Below the pieces are notes generated by a model that saw only the letters and a list, made by a program, of their open reading frames with translations, did not search any database and was not told the DNA's origin. Of a stretch of 64,000 bases of DNA, positions 30,952 through 40,817 are shown piece by piece. The DNA lies in NCBI GenBank assembly GCA_031446165.1, contig CP132905.1, forward strand, positions 248,001-312,000, given 5' to 3'. Within the stretch, counting starts at the first letter, position 1. Each line of letters starts with the position of its first letter. The DNA is from Arsenophonus sp031446165. Its GTDB lineage: Bacteria > Pseudomonadota > Gammaproteobacteria > Enterobacterales > Enterobacteriaceae. The translations under genes were made by a program, and so were the position numbers.

Positions 30952-31440
30952 TTATATATTATTTTGAATAATCAATAATTTATGAATTAATTGACGGGCT
31001 GTTCTTGCATATAATTCATTTTTTATCATTGTATTTTTTGTATCTGCAGATAGCATTTCTAATGGTATATCAAAAAAAATGTGTTCTACATTTATATTAA
31101 TAGGATATACGACACTATTTTGTAAAATAATTTCTGCATTAATCGAAAAATTTAATTGTTTTTCTGCACGTTGACCATTTTGATAGATAGATATAGTTTT
31201 AGTATTTTCAGACGCACTTATAATTTTTAAAGTGATAGTATTTTTTAAGTTTGTATTGATATATTCTATATTATTTAAATGTAATTCTTTTTTTATTGCT
31301 AATCCTAAAGGTCCATATGGATCGCCGATACTTAAATTTACTGCTTTTTTAGGCATGTGATTGAGCATTTGTAAATGAAACCCGCAACCGGTTGTAATCA
31401 ATACAGTTAAATTCATTACAAATGCAATATAATAATGCAT
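30952..31440 (-). CDS. lptE: LPS-assembly lipoprotein LptE
   Basis: LptE plugs the LptD barrel that delivers lipopolysaccharide to the outer leaflet. The 162-residue protein has a short lipoprotein signal with the modified Cys at residue 19 (VLITTGCGFHL), then the SIGDPYGPLGLAIKKEL region and the YQNGQRAEKQLNFSINAEI strands typical of the family. It is shorter than E. coli LptE (193), missing the variable C-tail. Lnt, which completes lipoprotein acylation, is also encoded here. It lies 20 bases after leuS. Confidence 0.95.
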   Translation of the reverse strand: MHYYIAFVMNLTVLITTGCGFHLQMLNHMPKKAVNLSIGDPYGPLGLAIKKELHLNNIEYINTNLKNTITLKIISASENTKTISIYQNGQRAEKQLNFSINAEIILQNSVVYPININVEHIFFDIPLEMLSADTKNTMIKNELYARTARQLIHKLLIIQNNI

Positions 31441-31460
31441 ATTTTACCTAAATTCTCGCG

Positions 31461-34043
31461 TTAATGAACGATAATATTTAATAATTTATTTTTTATGTAA
31501 ATTATTTTACGTATATTCATATTTTTAACATATTTTTTGATGTTATATTCTTGAATGGCTATTTTTAAGGTTTCTTCTTCTGAAGTATTAAAAAGGGTAG
31601 TAACTCGACCACGAGTTTTGCCATTTATTTGGATAACAATTAATTGAGTATCTTCCTTGGTTGCTTCTTTATCAGCAACAGGCCATGGTGTGTGATCAAT
31701 ATCATCAAGATGACCAAGTTTTTTCCACATAATAAAACATACATGTGGAATAATTGGAGCTAGCATACGTATTATTGCATCTAAACATTCTTGTATTAAT
31801 GCTCTATCTTGTTCATTTTCTTCCGGAGATTGAGTAAGTTTATTCATGAATGTCATAATAGCAGCAATAGCAGTATTAAATGCATAACGTCGACTAATAT
31901 CGTCTGTTACTTTAATAATTGTTTTATGTAAAGCACATCTCAGATTTTTTTGTGCTTGTGTTAAATTATTTTTTTGTAATGGAATAGTTTTTCCTTTTTT
32001 TGTATGTATTAAAACACTGCGCCAAAGACGATGAATAAAACGATGTGCACCTTCTACATTCGATTCTTGCCATTTTAAAGTAAGTTCTGGTGGAGCAGCA
32101 AACATTAAATACAAGCGAACTGTATCAGCTCCATATTTTTCTACTATGTATTTTGGATCGATCCCATTATTTTTTGATTTAGACATTTTGCTCATGCCAT
32201 TATAACAAAGTGTATTTCCATTCTTGTCAATAGCTTTAATAATTTTTCCTGTTTTATCTCGTATGACTTTTGCAGAAATAGGTGGCACCCACACGCGTTG
32301 TCCATTTTCATTCAGATAATAAAAAGTATCGGCTAATACCATCCCTTGACATAAAAGACGTATTACTGGTTCATCAGAAGTTATTAATTTTTCATCACGC
32401 ATAAGTTTGTGAAAAAAACGAAAATATAGCAGATGCATGATAGCATGTTCTATACCTCCTATGTATTGATCAACTGGTAACCAATAATTAGCTGCAGCTG
32501 GATCAAGCATTCCCTTCTTATATTTAGGACAAGTATAACGTGCATAATACCAAGATGATTCAATAAATGTATCAAATGTGTCGGTTTCTCTTATTGCTGG
32601 AACCCCATTAATCGTGGTTTTCATCCAACTTATATCTTTAGTAAGTGGATTATGAATTCCATTTATTGTTATTTTTTCAGGTAAAATTACTGGCAATTCT
32701 TCTTTTGGTACTGGAATGATCGAACCATCTTCCATATTTACTATTGGAATTGGTGTGCCCCAATAACGTTGTCTGGAAATACCCCAATCACGAAGTCGAT
32801 AATTTACTTTACGTTTTGCTTTTCCTTGAAGGATTAATTCATTAATAATAACATCTGCGGCCATTTTGTTTTTTATTTCATTACATTCATTGAAATTAAT
32901 TAATGGATTTTTATGAATCAAAGAACTCATGTGTAGAGCAGGAATTTTGTTTTTTTTATTAGCTATAAGTATTGTAATTGGTAAGTGATATTTAGTAGCA
33001 AATTCCCAATCATTTTTATTGTGTCCTGGAACCCCCATCATAACACCTGTACTGTTTTCCATGGTTATAAAGTTAACTATCCAGATAGGAATTTTTTTTT
33101 TGTTTAGAGGATGAACTGCATAATAACCACTAGCTATACCTTTTTTTTCTTTAGTTGCTATTGCTATTTCAGCAACTTTCGTATTTTTACATTCATTAAT
33201 GAAAAAGTGTAATTTTGAGTTATTTTTTGCTATATTTTTTGATAGTGGATGATTAGGTGAAATAGTAAGATAAGTTACATCCATAAAAATATCAGGCCGA
33301 GTAGTATATGCAGTTAATTTTTGGTCATGGTTCATTACATTGAATGTAATTTCAACTCCTTCTGAACGGGCAATCCAATTACGTTGCATTGTTTTCACTT
33401 TTTCTGGCCAGCCGGCTAATTTATTTAAATCATTAAGTAGTTCTTCAGCATAGTTAGTAATTTTTATAAACCACTGAGGTATTTCTTGGCGTTGTACTTC
33501 AGTATCACAACGCCAACAACAACCATTAATAACTTGTTCATTGGCTAATACTGTTGAATCATTTGGACACCAATTAACAGCAGACAGTTTTTTATAAATT
33601 AACCCCTTTTTATAAAGTTTTGTAAAAAACCATTGTTCCCATCGATAATACTCTGGTTTACAAGTTGTTAATTCACGACTCCAATCATAAGAAAACCCAA
33701 ACATTTTTAATTGTTTTTTCATATCAGTAATATTGCTATATGTCCAAGATGCTGGATCAGTATTATTTTGAATTGCTGCGTTTTCAGCAGGTAAACCAAA
33801 AGCATCCCAACCTATAGGTTGTAAAACATTTTTTCCTAACATACGTTGGTAACGTGATATAACATCACCAATTGTATAATTTCGAACATGTCCTATATGA
33901 AGTTTACCAGATGGGTAAGGCAACATTGATAGACAATAGTATTTTTCTTTATTATGATCTTCTGTAACTTTAAATGTTTGTTTTTTTTTCCAATGACGCT
34001 GTACGTATGCCTCTATTTCTTTTGGTTGATATTTTTCGTGCAT
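31461..34043 (-). CDS. leuS: Leucyl-tRNA synthetase
   Basis: LeuS charges tRNA-Leu. From the ATG at 34043 (MHEKYQPKEIE) it is 860 residues, exactly the E. coli length; the frame is open further upstream but that extension has no homology. HIGH (LHIGHVRN) and KMSKS (MSKMSKSKNN) motifs, the zinc-binding Cys cluster and the C-terminal domain are present. The CP1 editing domain carries unusual changes. The TTRPDT motif is TTRPDI, replacing the Thr that gates leucine (Thr252 in E. coli numbering). GHDQRD is GHNKND, and the preceding YGTGAVMAV is NSTGVMMGV. The Asp equivalent to Asp345 remains. Aminoacylation should be normal but editing may be altered. Confidence 0.98.
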   Translation of the reverse strand: MHEKYQPKEIEAYVQRHWKKKQTFKVTEDHNKEKYYCLSMLPYPSGKLHIGHVRNYTIGDVISRYQRMLGKNVLQPIGWDAFGLPAENAAIQNNTDPASWTYSNITDMKKQLKMFGFSYDWSRELTTCKPEYYRWEQWFFTKLYKKGLIYKKLSAVNWCPNDSTVLANEQVINGCCWRCDTEVQRQEIPQWFIKITNYAEELLNDLNKLAGWPEKVKTMQRNWIARSEGVEITFNVMNHDQKLTAYTTRPDIFMDVTYLTISPNHPLSKNIAKNNSKLHFFINECKNTKVAEIAIATKEKKGIASGYYAVHPLNKKKIPIWIVNFITMENSTGVMMGVPGHNKNDWEFATKYHLPITILIANKKNKIPALHMSSLIHKNPLINFNECNEIKNKMAADVIINELILQGKAKRKVNYRLRDWGISRQRYWGTPIPIVNMEDGSIIPVPKEELPVILPEKITINGIHNPLTKDISWMKTTINGVPAIRETDTFDTFIESSWYYARYTCPKYKKGMLDPAAANYWLPVDQYIGGIEHAIMHLLYFRFFHKLMRDEKLITSDEPVIRLLCQGMVLADTFYYLNENGQRVWVPPISAKVIRDKTGKIIKAIDKNGNTLCYNGMSKMSKSKNNGIDPKYIVEKYGADTVRLYLMFAAPPELTLKWQESNVEGAHRFIHRLWRSVLIHTKKGKTIPLQKNNLTQAQKNLRCALHKTIIKVTDDISRRYAFNTAIAAIMTFMNKLTQSPEENEQDRALIQECLDAIIRMLAPIIPHVCFIMWKKLGHLDDIDHTPWPVADKEATKEDTQLIVIQINGKTRGRVTTLFNTSEEETLKIAIQEYNIKKYVKNMNIRKIIYIKNKLLNIIVH

Positions 34044-34306
34044 AACAAGTGTTGTCCTATATAATATATAAAATTTAATAATATCTATTCTGTTATTAAA
34101 AATATTTTTCATAAAAAATAAATAGATACTATCTTTAATAGTATAATAAAAACAGATGTTTAATTCATACAATATATATATTTTTAATAAACATATTTTA
34201 TAAATAAAAATTTTATTATTTTTTAATTTTATTTGATAAAAAATAATTAATTTTTTTAAAAATTTTTTATTTTTACAAGTTAATATAAAGTGTAGTTTCT
34301 ATTAGA

Positions 34307-35032
34307 TTAGTATATTATCTTTTCAAGAAATTCTTGAGCTCGTTGTGATTTTGGTGCAGAAAAAAAATCTTTTTTATGACTATCTTCAACAATTTTTCCT
34401 TTGTTCATGAAAATTATTCGATTGGCAACTTTTTTAGCAAATCTCATTTCGTGGGTAACAACTATCATTGTCATGCCTTCTTTAGCAAGATTAATCATTA
34501 CATCAAGAACTTCATTGATCATTTCTGGATCTAATGCTGAAGTTGGTTCATCAAATAACATTGCAATTGGATCCATAGCAAGTGCTCTAATAATTGCAAT
34601 TCTTTGTTGTTGTCCACCAGATAATTGAGCAGGAAATTTATTAAAATGTTTGATCAATCCAACGCGTTCTAATAATTTTAATGCTATTTGTGTAGCAATT
34701 TTTTTATTTCTATGTAAAATTTTGGTTTGTGCTAATGTTAAATTATCCATAATAGATAAATGAGGAAATAATTCAAAATGTTGAAATACCATTCCTATTT
34801 TTAAACGCAGTGCAGATAAATTTGTTTTTTTATTATTAACATGAATATCATTAATAAATATATCACCATTTTGAATTGGTTCTAGACCATTTATCGTTTT
34901 TATTAATGTTGATTTTCCTGAACCAGATGGACCACATATTACTACAACTTCCCCTTTTTGAATAGACATTGAGCAATTTATTAATACTTGAAATTTTCCA
35001 TACCATTTGGAAACATTGTTTAAATAAATCAA
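34307..35032 (-). CDS. gltL: Glutamate/aspartate ABC transporter ATPase GltL (orphan)
   Basis: GltL is the ATP-hydrolysing subunit of the GltIJKL acidic amino-acid importer. The 241-residue protein equals E. coli length and has Walker A GPSGSGKS (34-41), LSGGQQQR, and Walker B with MLFDEPTSALD. It matches GltL more closely than I would expect of a generic polar amino-acid ATPase. The E. coli order is lnt-gltI-gltJ-gltK-gltL, but here only 155 bases lie between lnt and gltL, so the binding protein and both permeases are cleanly deleted. It must pair with another permease elsewhere or be a gene awaiting decay. Confidence 0.95.
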   Translation of the reverse strand: MIYLNNVSKWYGKFQVLINCSMSIQKGEVVVICGPSGSGKSTLIKTINGLEPIQNGDIFINDIHVNNKKTNLSALRLKIGMVFQHFELFPHLSIMDNLTLAQTKILHRNKKIATQIALKLLERVGLIKHFNKFPAQLSGGQQQRIAIIRALAMDPIAMLFDEPTSALDPEMINEVLDVMINLAKEGMTMIVVTHEMRFAKKVANRIIFMNKGKIVEDSHKKDFFSAPKSQRAQEFLEKIIY

Positions 35033-35187
35033 AATGTATCCTTCTTATAGATTTTATATATCAATTTTTAAAATTATAATAAAATATTAACAATAAAATA
35101 GATAATTAATTTTAATAATCAATATAAATTAATAGTATTAAATATGTTATAGATTTTTTACCATGTAAAAAAATTAAATTGTTTTTA

Positions 35188-36705
35188 TTAACAAACAAAC
35201 GCTAATATAATAAAGAGAATAACAAACCCCCACATAGGCCAGTGACTCCAAACTGCATAAGGTGTCATGCCTGTCATTGGTGTTACTGTAGTACGCAGTA
35301 CTGAACGAGTGAATTGAGGAAGTTGTGATTGAACATTTCCATAAGGTGTCACGACTGCTGTAACGCCATTATTTGTTACATTTAATAATGGTCTTCCAAG
35401 TTCAAGTGCACGCATACGTGCCATTTGTAAATGTTGCCATGGTCCAATAGAATTTCCAAACCAGGCATCATTTGCAATACTTAATAAAAAATCCACATTT
35501 GCTTGAAAATTATCTCGTATTTGCTTGCCTAAAATAATTTCATAGCAAATAGCGGCATTTAGATGAATTTTACCGACAATTAATGGTTTTTGGTAATAAT
35601 GACCAGCACTAAAATTTGACATTGGTAAATTAAATAAAGGTGCAATTGGACGTAAGACTTTTTCTAATGGAACAAATTCACCAAAAGGCACTAAATGGTG
35701 TTTTTGGTAACGATTGTTTGTTGGATATTGATAAGGTTTTTTTTCTCCTAGAACAATAATAGTATTAAAATATTTTTTTATGTTTTTTCTGTTTTTGTTT
35801 GCATCAACTATACCAGTAATTAAGTGAGTTTTTTTTGAACGTAATATGTTATCTAATGATGACAGCCAGATCTGGTTATGTGATTCTAAAGATGGGATTG
35901 CAGATTCTGGCCAAATTATAATATCTGTATTTCCAATATAAGGTTTTGATAAGGAAAAATAAATATTCATAATGTTTTTAATAAATTCTTTTTTCCATTT
36001 TAAATTTTGAGTTATGTTTCCTTGAACTAAAACAATTTGTGATTTTTTTTGTATAACTGGTGTCACCCAATTATAATTTTTTAGCATTATTGGTGAATAT
36101 AATATAAGAATACCAAAAAGCAATGGAATAATTTTTTTTGTGATGATACTAAATATAAAAAAATTGCTGATAAGGATTAATAGAAATGTTATCATTTCAA
36201 CACCAAAGATTGGTGAAATGTTTTTAAGTGGTCCATCAATTTGTGTGTATCCAAATTGTAACCAAGGAAAACCTGTTAATATTGAGGAGCGTAAATATTC
36301 TGTTAATTGCCATATTGATGGTGCAGCAAAAATAAAACGGCAAATATTTGCATCTGGAAAGAATTGATTTAATATGTAAGAAAATAATGCAGGATAAAAT
36401 GATAAATAAACAATCAATAATATTATTAAACACACATTAATAATGAATGGCATGCCACCAAAATTGCTAATGCTGTTATAAATCCAATGAATGCTACCAA
36501 AAAATAGACCGACCCCCCAAAAAAATCCAATTAAAAAACCTTGCTTTTTTGAAAGATTTATAATTAAAAATTGTAAGCCAAAAAGTGAAAATAGTGCTGT
36601 TAACCAAATATCAAACGGTGAAAAAGCTAGTGTTCCCAAAAGGCCAAAAATAAAACTTATGAATACTCGTGACCATAGAATTTTATCTAATATTATTTTT
36701 TTCAT
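35188..36705 (-). CDS. lnt: Apolipoprotein N-acyltransferase
   Basis: Lnt adds the third acyl chain to lipoproteins in the inner membrane so that Lol can sort them. The 505-residue protein (E. coli 512) has N-terminal membrane helices and a periplasmic nitrilase-fold domain. The catalytic triad Glu267 (WPESAIP), Lys335 (YQKHHLVPFGEF) and Cys387 (ICYEIIL) is at exactly the E. coli positions. One more helix closes the C-terminus. It begins 12 bases after corC in the operon ybeY-corC-lnt. Substrates encoded in this window include LptE and BamD. Confidence 0.98.
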   Translation of the reverse strand: MKKIILDKILWSRVFISFIFGLLGTLAFSPFDIWLTALFSLFGLQFLIINLSKKQGFLIGFFWGVGLFFGSIHWIYNSISNFGGMPFIINVCLIILLIVYLSFYPALFSYILNQFFPDANICRFIFAAPSIWQLTEYLRSSILTGFPWLQFGYTQIDGPLKNISPIFGVEMITFLLILISNFFIFSIITKKIIPLLFGILILYSPIMLKNYNWVTPVIQKKSQIVLVQGNITQNLKWKKEFIKNIMNIYFSLSKPYIGNTDIIIWPESAIPSLESHNQIWLSSLDNILRSKKTHLITGIVDANKNRKNIKKYFNTIIVLGEKKPYQYPTNNRYQKHHLVPFGEFVPLEKVLRPIAPLFNLPMSNFSAGHYYQKPLIVGKIHLNAAICYEIILGKQIRDNFQANVDFLLSIANDAWFGNSIGPWQHLQMARMRALELGRPLLNVTNNGVTAVVTPYGNVQSQLPQFTRSVLRTTVTPMTGMTPYAVWSHWPMWGFVILFIILAFVC

Positions 36706-36717
36706 TATTACACAATA

Positions 36718-37596
36718 CTATTCTTCTAAAAGTTTTGGTGTAGGTGCTTTATCAGGAATTTTTACTTGAAGTTGTATGATTTTTCTATTGTCAGCCATGG
36801 TTATTTTGAAGATGTAATTATTAATTGTTATAATCTCTCCTTGAGATGGTAAATGTCCAAAAGCTTGCATGACTAAGCCGCCAATTGTATCTACTTCTTC
36901 GGTATTGAATTTTGTATTAAAGATTTTGTTAAAATCATCAATTTGTGTTAAGGCACGAACAAAGTATGCGTGCTTACTTAATTGACGAATATTTATTTTT
37001 TCTTCATTGTCATATTCATCTTCAATTTCTCCAACAATTAATTCAAGAATATCTTCAATAGTCACTAAACCTGATACTCCACCAAATTCATCTATTACAA
37101 TTGCCATATGATAACGTTTAGAGCGAAATTCTTTTAACAAAAGGTCGACGTGTTTACTTTCAGGTACAATAACAGCAGTACGTAATATTTTGTTAATGTT
37201 AAACGGTTCTGCATTTGTTCGCATAAATGGTAATAAATCTTTTGCTATTAATAGACCTTCAATGTGGTCTTTATCTTCATTAATTACTGGAAAACGAGAA
37301 TGTGCCGATTCAATAATTACGTCAAGACATTCTTCTAAAGATTGATTATGTTTTAATGTTATAATTTGAGAACGTGGAATCATGATATCTCTAACGCGTT
37401 CATTAGCAATGTTCATGACACCTTCAAGCATTTCTCTTGTGTCAGGATCAATTAAATCTTTTTGTTCTGAATCTCGTATTAATTCAACTAAATCATCGCG
37501 ATTTTTTGGCTCACCTTGAAATAATTGATTAAGGATACTAAAAAAGTTCTTTTTAATAGAAATATTATCATTATTTGTGGAATGTTCGTCGGTCAT
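36718..37596 (-). CDS. corC: CorC (YbeX), magnesium/cobalt efflux-linked CBS protein
   Basis: CorC is a cytoplasmic CBS-pair protein linked to CorA-dependent cobalt and magnesium efflux. The 292-residue product is the same length as E. coli YbeX and nearly collinear: FQGEPKNRDDLVELIRDS, RVRDIMIPRSQII, two CBS repeats (HSRFPVINEDKDHIEGLL and VIDEFGGVSGLVTIEDILE), and a C-terminal CorC_HlyC domain (VDTIGGLVMQAFGHLP). It sits between ybeY and lnt in the conserved operon. ybeZ, normally upstream of ybeY, is gone. Confidence 0.97.
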   Translation of the reverse strand: MTDEHSTNNDNISIKKNFFSILNQLFQGEPKNRDDLVELIRDSEQKDLIDPDTREMLEGVMNIANERVRDIMIPRSQIITLKHNQSLEECLDVIIESAHSRFPVINEDKDHIEGLLIAKDLLPFMRTNAEPFNINKILRTAVIVPESKHVDLLLKEFRSKRYHMAIVIDEFGGVSGLVTIEDILELIVGEIEDEYDNEEKINIRQLSKHAYFVRALTQIDDFNKIFNTKFNTEEVDTIGGLVMQAFGHLPSQGEIITINNYIFKITMADNRKIIQLQVKIPDKAPTPKLLEE

Positions 37597-37660
37597 AGTG
37601 TCGTATTAATTTTTGTTAATAATTTATTTTATCATAAATATTATGATATAAAAAATATGG

Positions 37661-38209
37661 TTACTTATTTTTAATTTTATAAGGATTAGGATAACCTAAC
37701 TTATTCATAATATTAATTTCTAGAGTTTCCATTTTTTTAGCTTCAGATTTATTTATATGATTATAACTTAATAAATGAAGACAGCCATGTATAATTATAT
37801 GTAACCAGTGAGCATTTATTGTTTTTTTTTGTTCAAAAGTTTCTTTTTCAATTATTTGTCGACAAATAATTAGATCGCCTAGTAATGGTAAAAAAATGTT
37901 CTTTGGTGATTCGAATGGAAAAGATAAAATATTTGTTGCTTTGTTTTTACCTCTATATTTAAAATTTAAATTTTGACTTTCTAGGATATCTACAATACGG
38001 ATTGTAATTTCACTTTTATATTGAAAGTTCGGTAAGAATGCTTCTAACCAATTTTGTAATAAATGTTTACTTGGTAGTCCGGTATTATCATTGCACGCAA
38101 TTTGAAGATCAAGAATAACTGATGGATGACAATGTTTTTTCTTTTTTTGAATTTTTTTGTATTTGTTTGTGTTTGTAAAATAATTTCTTTTTTGATTTTT
38201 TAATGACAT
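37661..38209 (-). CDS. ybeY: Endoribonuclease YbeY
   Basis: YbeY is a metal-dependent endoribonuclease for 16S rRNA 3'-end maturation and ribosome quality control. The zinc motif is present as HGCLHLLSYNH, keeping all three His although the usual Gly and Asp of GYDH are Ser and Asn. The conserved Arg is in YRGKNKATNILSFPF. Homology begins at VILDLQIACND (around 38128). The frame opens further upstream, with an ATG at 38209 or a TTG at 38239, giving a lysine-rich N-terminal extension absent from E. coli. No Shine-Dalgarno decides the start. corC follows after 64 bases. Confidence 0.9.
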   Translation of the reverse strand: MSLKNQKRNYFTNTNKYKKIQKKKKHCHPSVILDLQIACNDNTGLPSKHLLQNWLEAFLPNFQYKSEITIRIVDILESQNLNFKYRGKNKATNILSFPFESPKNIFLPLLGDLIICRQIIEKETFEQKKTINAHWLHIIIHGCLHLLSYNHINKSEAKKMETLEINIMNKLGYPNPYKIKNK

Positions 38210-38239
38210 ATTTTTTAGAAAAGATAAAATTTTTGACAA

Positions 38240-39176
38240 AATTAGATTATATAAAATATCATTAGAATAAAAATTCTAGAAATTTATTATTTTTAATTTT
38301 TATGTTGTTTAATAAAGATAGCGTAAATTTTTATTTATTGTTTGCATAATTACGTAATAAATATAAAAAAATATTTTTTATTATTACAGATAATTTTTTA
38401 TGTTATTTTTTATATTTTTTATTTGAAAATAATTTTTACTATTATATGATAAATAGTCGTAAAAAAATAAAGTTCCATGTATGATTTTTTTTGATAAGTT
38501 TTATTCTATGTTATTAAAGTGTATTAATTTAGTAGATTAATTTATTTTATTAAAGTGTATTAATTTAATAAAATAATTTATTTTATTTAAAAATAATTTT
38601 ATATATTTATAATTATAAAATAAAAACGTAAAAGAAATTATATATTTTTATATAAAAGATCATGTATTTTAAAAAAAATAAAAGTATTATTTTTTGTGTA
38701 AAAATAACATGATAGATAATAATAAAACAGGGCAAACTAAGCTATTTTTAAAAATGTATGTTTTATATGTATAATATAAAAATTTTTTATGTAAATTTTC
38801 CAGTTTATGTTTTAAAATTTGTTTTTATTGACATGCAAAATATTTTATAAAAATAGTATGTTACGTAGATTTAATGTTGTTATATTATTATTGTAATTAA
38901 AAATTAAGATTTTTGAAAATGTAATAAGTAATTTTTTTATTTTTAGTGATGTTATTTTTATGTATGTTGTTTTTTATAGTTATTGATTATTTCTGTTAAT
39001 ATGATTGTATGCATAATATTAATGCAGTATTTTGAATATTTTAAAATTTTTATTGAATAATAGTAGAGAATTATAAAGTTATAATATTAGATATAATTTA
39101 TGCTAATGTTATATATATAACTAGATATAGATTAAAAGTATGGTTTGCAGTCTTTTTTTTGTTCTTTAAGGGCAGT
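38240..39176. other. Gap where ybeZ and miaB are expected
   Basis: In E. coli ybeZ and miaB lie between ybeY and ubiF. Neither is intact and I recognised no remnant. The only structure noted is a 36-base tandem duplication at 38511-38582. Confidence 0.5.
38511..38582. repeat. 36-bp tandem repeat, two copies
   Basis: Units at 38511-38546 and 38547-38582 both begin TTATTAAAGTGTATTAATTT and differ at three positions. It is a local duplication in non-coding DNA between ybeY and ubiF. Confidence 0.8.
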
Positions 39177-40364
39177 ATGTTAAATAAAATAGATAAAAAA
39201 TATGATATTGTGGTAGTTGGTGCTGGTATGACAGGTGCAGCAATTTCTATTGGATTAGCAAAAGAAGGCTGGAAAATTCTTTTATTAGATAAAAGGATCC
39301 TGCCTACATCTTTAAATATTCAAGATGAACCTGGTTTACGTATTTCGGCGATAAATTATACATCATGGGAATTATTAAAAGGACTCGATATATGTAGGGA
39401 TATTTTAAATTTTCGTGCTGCTCCATATAGAAAATTAGAAGTTTGGGAAAGTAAAAATTCAAATGTGATATTTGAAGCAAAAAGTATTGGTTTGTCTGAA
39501 CTGGGTTATATAATTGAAAATGATGTTTTACAAGTTGCTTTACTAAATAAATGTTTACAATATTCTAATCTGACTTTATTGGCGCCAGCAAAAGTAATAG
39601 GAATGACATATTATAATAAAAAATGGAAAATTACTTTAAATGATAGTCATCAAGTATCAACAAATTTAATTATTGGTGCTGATGGTGCGAATTCACAAGT
39701 GCGTTCTTATGCTGGCATTCGAAGTAATATTTGGAAATATAGTCAATCGTGTATGTTAATTACAGTGAGGATAGAAGAATCACAGCAAGATATTGCTTGG
39801 CAACAATTTTTTCCATCTGGTCCCAGAGCTTTTTTACCTTTGTTTGGCCATTGGGCTTCTTTAGTTTGGTATGATAGTTATGCGCGTATAAAACAATTGC
39901 AAAATATGTCATTTAGGGAACTACAGCAAGAAATTGTTTTATCTTTTCCACCTCGTTTTAAATATCTAAAAGTTGTTAAAAGAGGTTTTTTTTCTTTGAT
40001 GTGTCACCATGCTAATTCTTATATTCAAGATGGAGTGGTATTAATTGGTGATGCAGCACATACAATCAACCCACTTGCAGGTCAAGGAGTAAATCTTGGT
40101 TATCGCGATGTCGCCAGTTTATTAAAAGTATTAATTAATACGAAAAAATATTTACTGCCATATTATGAAAAAGCAACTTTATTAAGTTATCAAAAAAATA
40201 GAATATTAGATAATATGTTTATGCAGCTTAGTATGGATCTTATTTATGGTATTTTTTGTTCACATTTACCGGCTGTGAAATTTTTTAGAAATTTGTTCCT
40301 TATGTCTATAGAACGTACAAATTTTCTTAAAAAAGAAATTATTAAATATGCTTTAGGATTATAA
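39177..40364 (+). CDS. ubiF: Ubiquinone biosynthesis hydroxylase UbiF
   Basis: UbiF is the FAD-dependent monooxygenase that hydroxylates C6 of the demethoxyubiquinone ring in aerobic ubiquinone synthesis. The product has the N-terminal dinucleotide-binding VVVGAGMTGAAI, then LIIGADGANSQVR and GDAAHTINPLAGQGVNLGYRD, and ends in KYALGL exactly like E. coli UbiF. The ATG at 39177 has AAGGG about 5 bases upstream; an in-frame upstream start at 39159 is less likely. It is the only + strand gene in a mostly - strand region and faces away from ybeY. Retention implies quinone-based aerobic respiration. Confidence 0.97.
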   Translation: MLNKIDKKYDIVVVGAGMTGAAISIGLAKEGWKILLLDKRILPTSLNIQDEPGLRISAINYTSWELLKGLDICRDILNFRAAPYRKLEVWESKNSNVIFEAKSIGLSELGYIIENDVLQVALLNKCLQYSNLTLLAPAKVIGMTYYNKKWKITLNDSHQVSTNLIIGADGANSQVRSYAGIRSNIWKYSQSCMLITVRIEESQQDIAWQQFFPSGPRAFLPLFGHWASLVWYDSYARIKQLQNMSFRELQQEIVLSFPPRFKYLKVVKRGFFSLMCHHANSYIQDGVVLIGDAAHTINPLAGQGVNLGYRDVASLLKVLINTKKYLLPYYEKATLLSYQKNRILDNMFMQLSMDLIYGIFCSHLPAVKFFRNLFLMSIERTNFLKKEIIKYALGL

Positions 40365-40713
40365 AATATTAGTAGATTATTTTGTTTAATGCAAATCATT
40401 TTTTAATTAATATAGCGCATTTTAGTGATGTGATTTTTAACATTTGAAAGATTAAAAAAATCTTGTTATTTAAAGAAATCTTTAGTTATATAAAATTCAT
40501 AAAAATATTATTTTAACAATTTTAAAATTTTTATAATTTTTTTTTGTAAAATGTAAACTAAGTATTACTCAGCATTAATTTTTGAATATAATTTTGAGAT
40601 TTTATAAAAATATATGATATATACAAATTATATGTAAGTATTATATAAAATAATATTTTTATGATTAAATGTTAAATGATTATAAAAATAAAAAACGTCT
40701 ACAATAAAAATTA
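40365..40713. other. AT-rich spacer between ubiF and the tRNA cluster
   Basis: About 350 bases with no coding frame and no strong terminator. On the - strand this is the region downstream of the three-tRNA cluster. Nothing recognised. Confidence 0.45.
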
Positions 40714-40788
40714 TGGCTGGGGTACCAGGATTCGAACCTGGGAATGCCAGGATCAAAACCTGGTGCCTTACCGCTTGGCTATACCCCA
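40714..40788 (-). tRNA. tRNA-Gln (UUG)
   Basis: The cloverleaf is complete: acceptor TGGGGTA/TACCCCA, anticodon loop TTTTGAT with anticodon TTG, T-loop TTCGAAT. The 3' CCA is encoded, the only one of the seven tRNAs in this window for which that is true. In E. coli the same locus has multiple Gln, Met and Leu tRNAs; here one of each remains. Confidence 0.97.
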
Positions 40789-40817
40789 TGAAAACATTAA
40801 ATATATGTAGCATGTTG

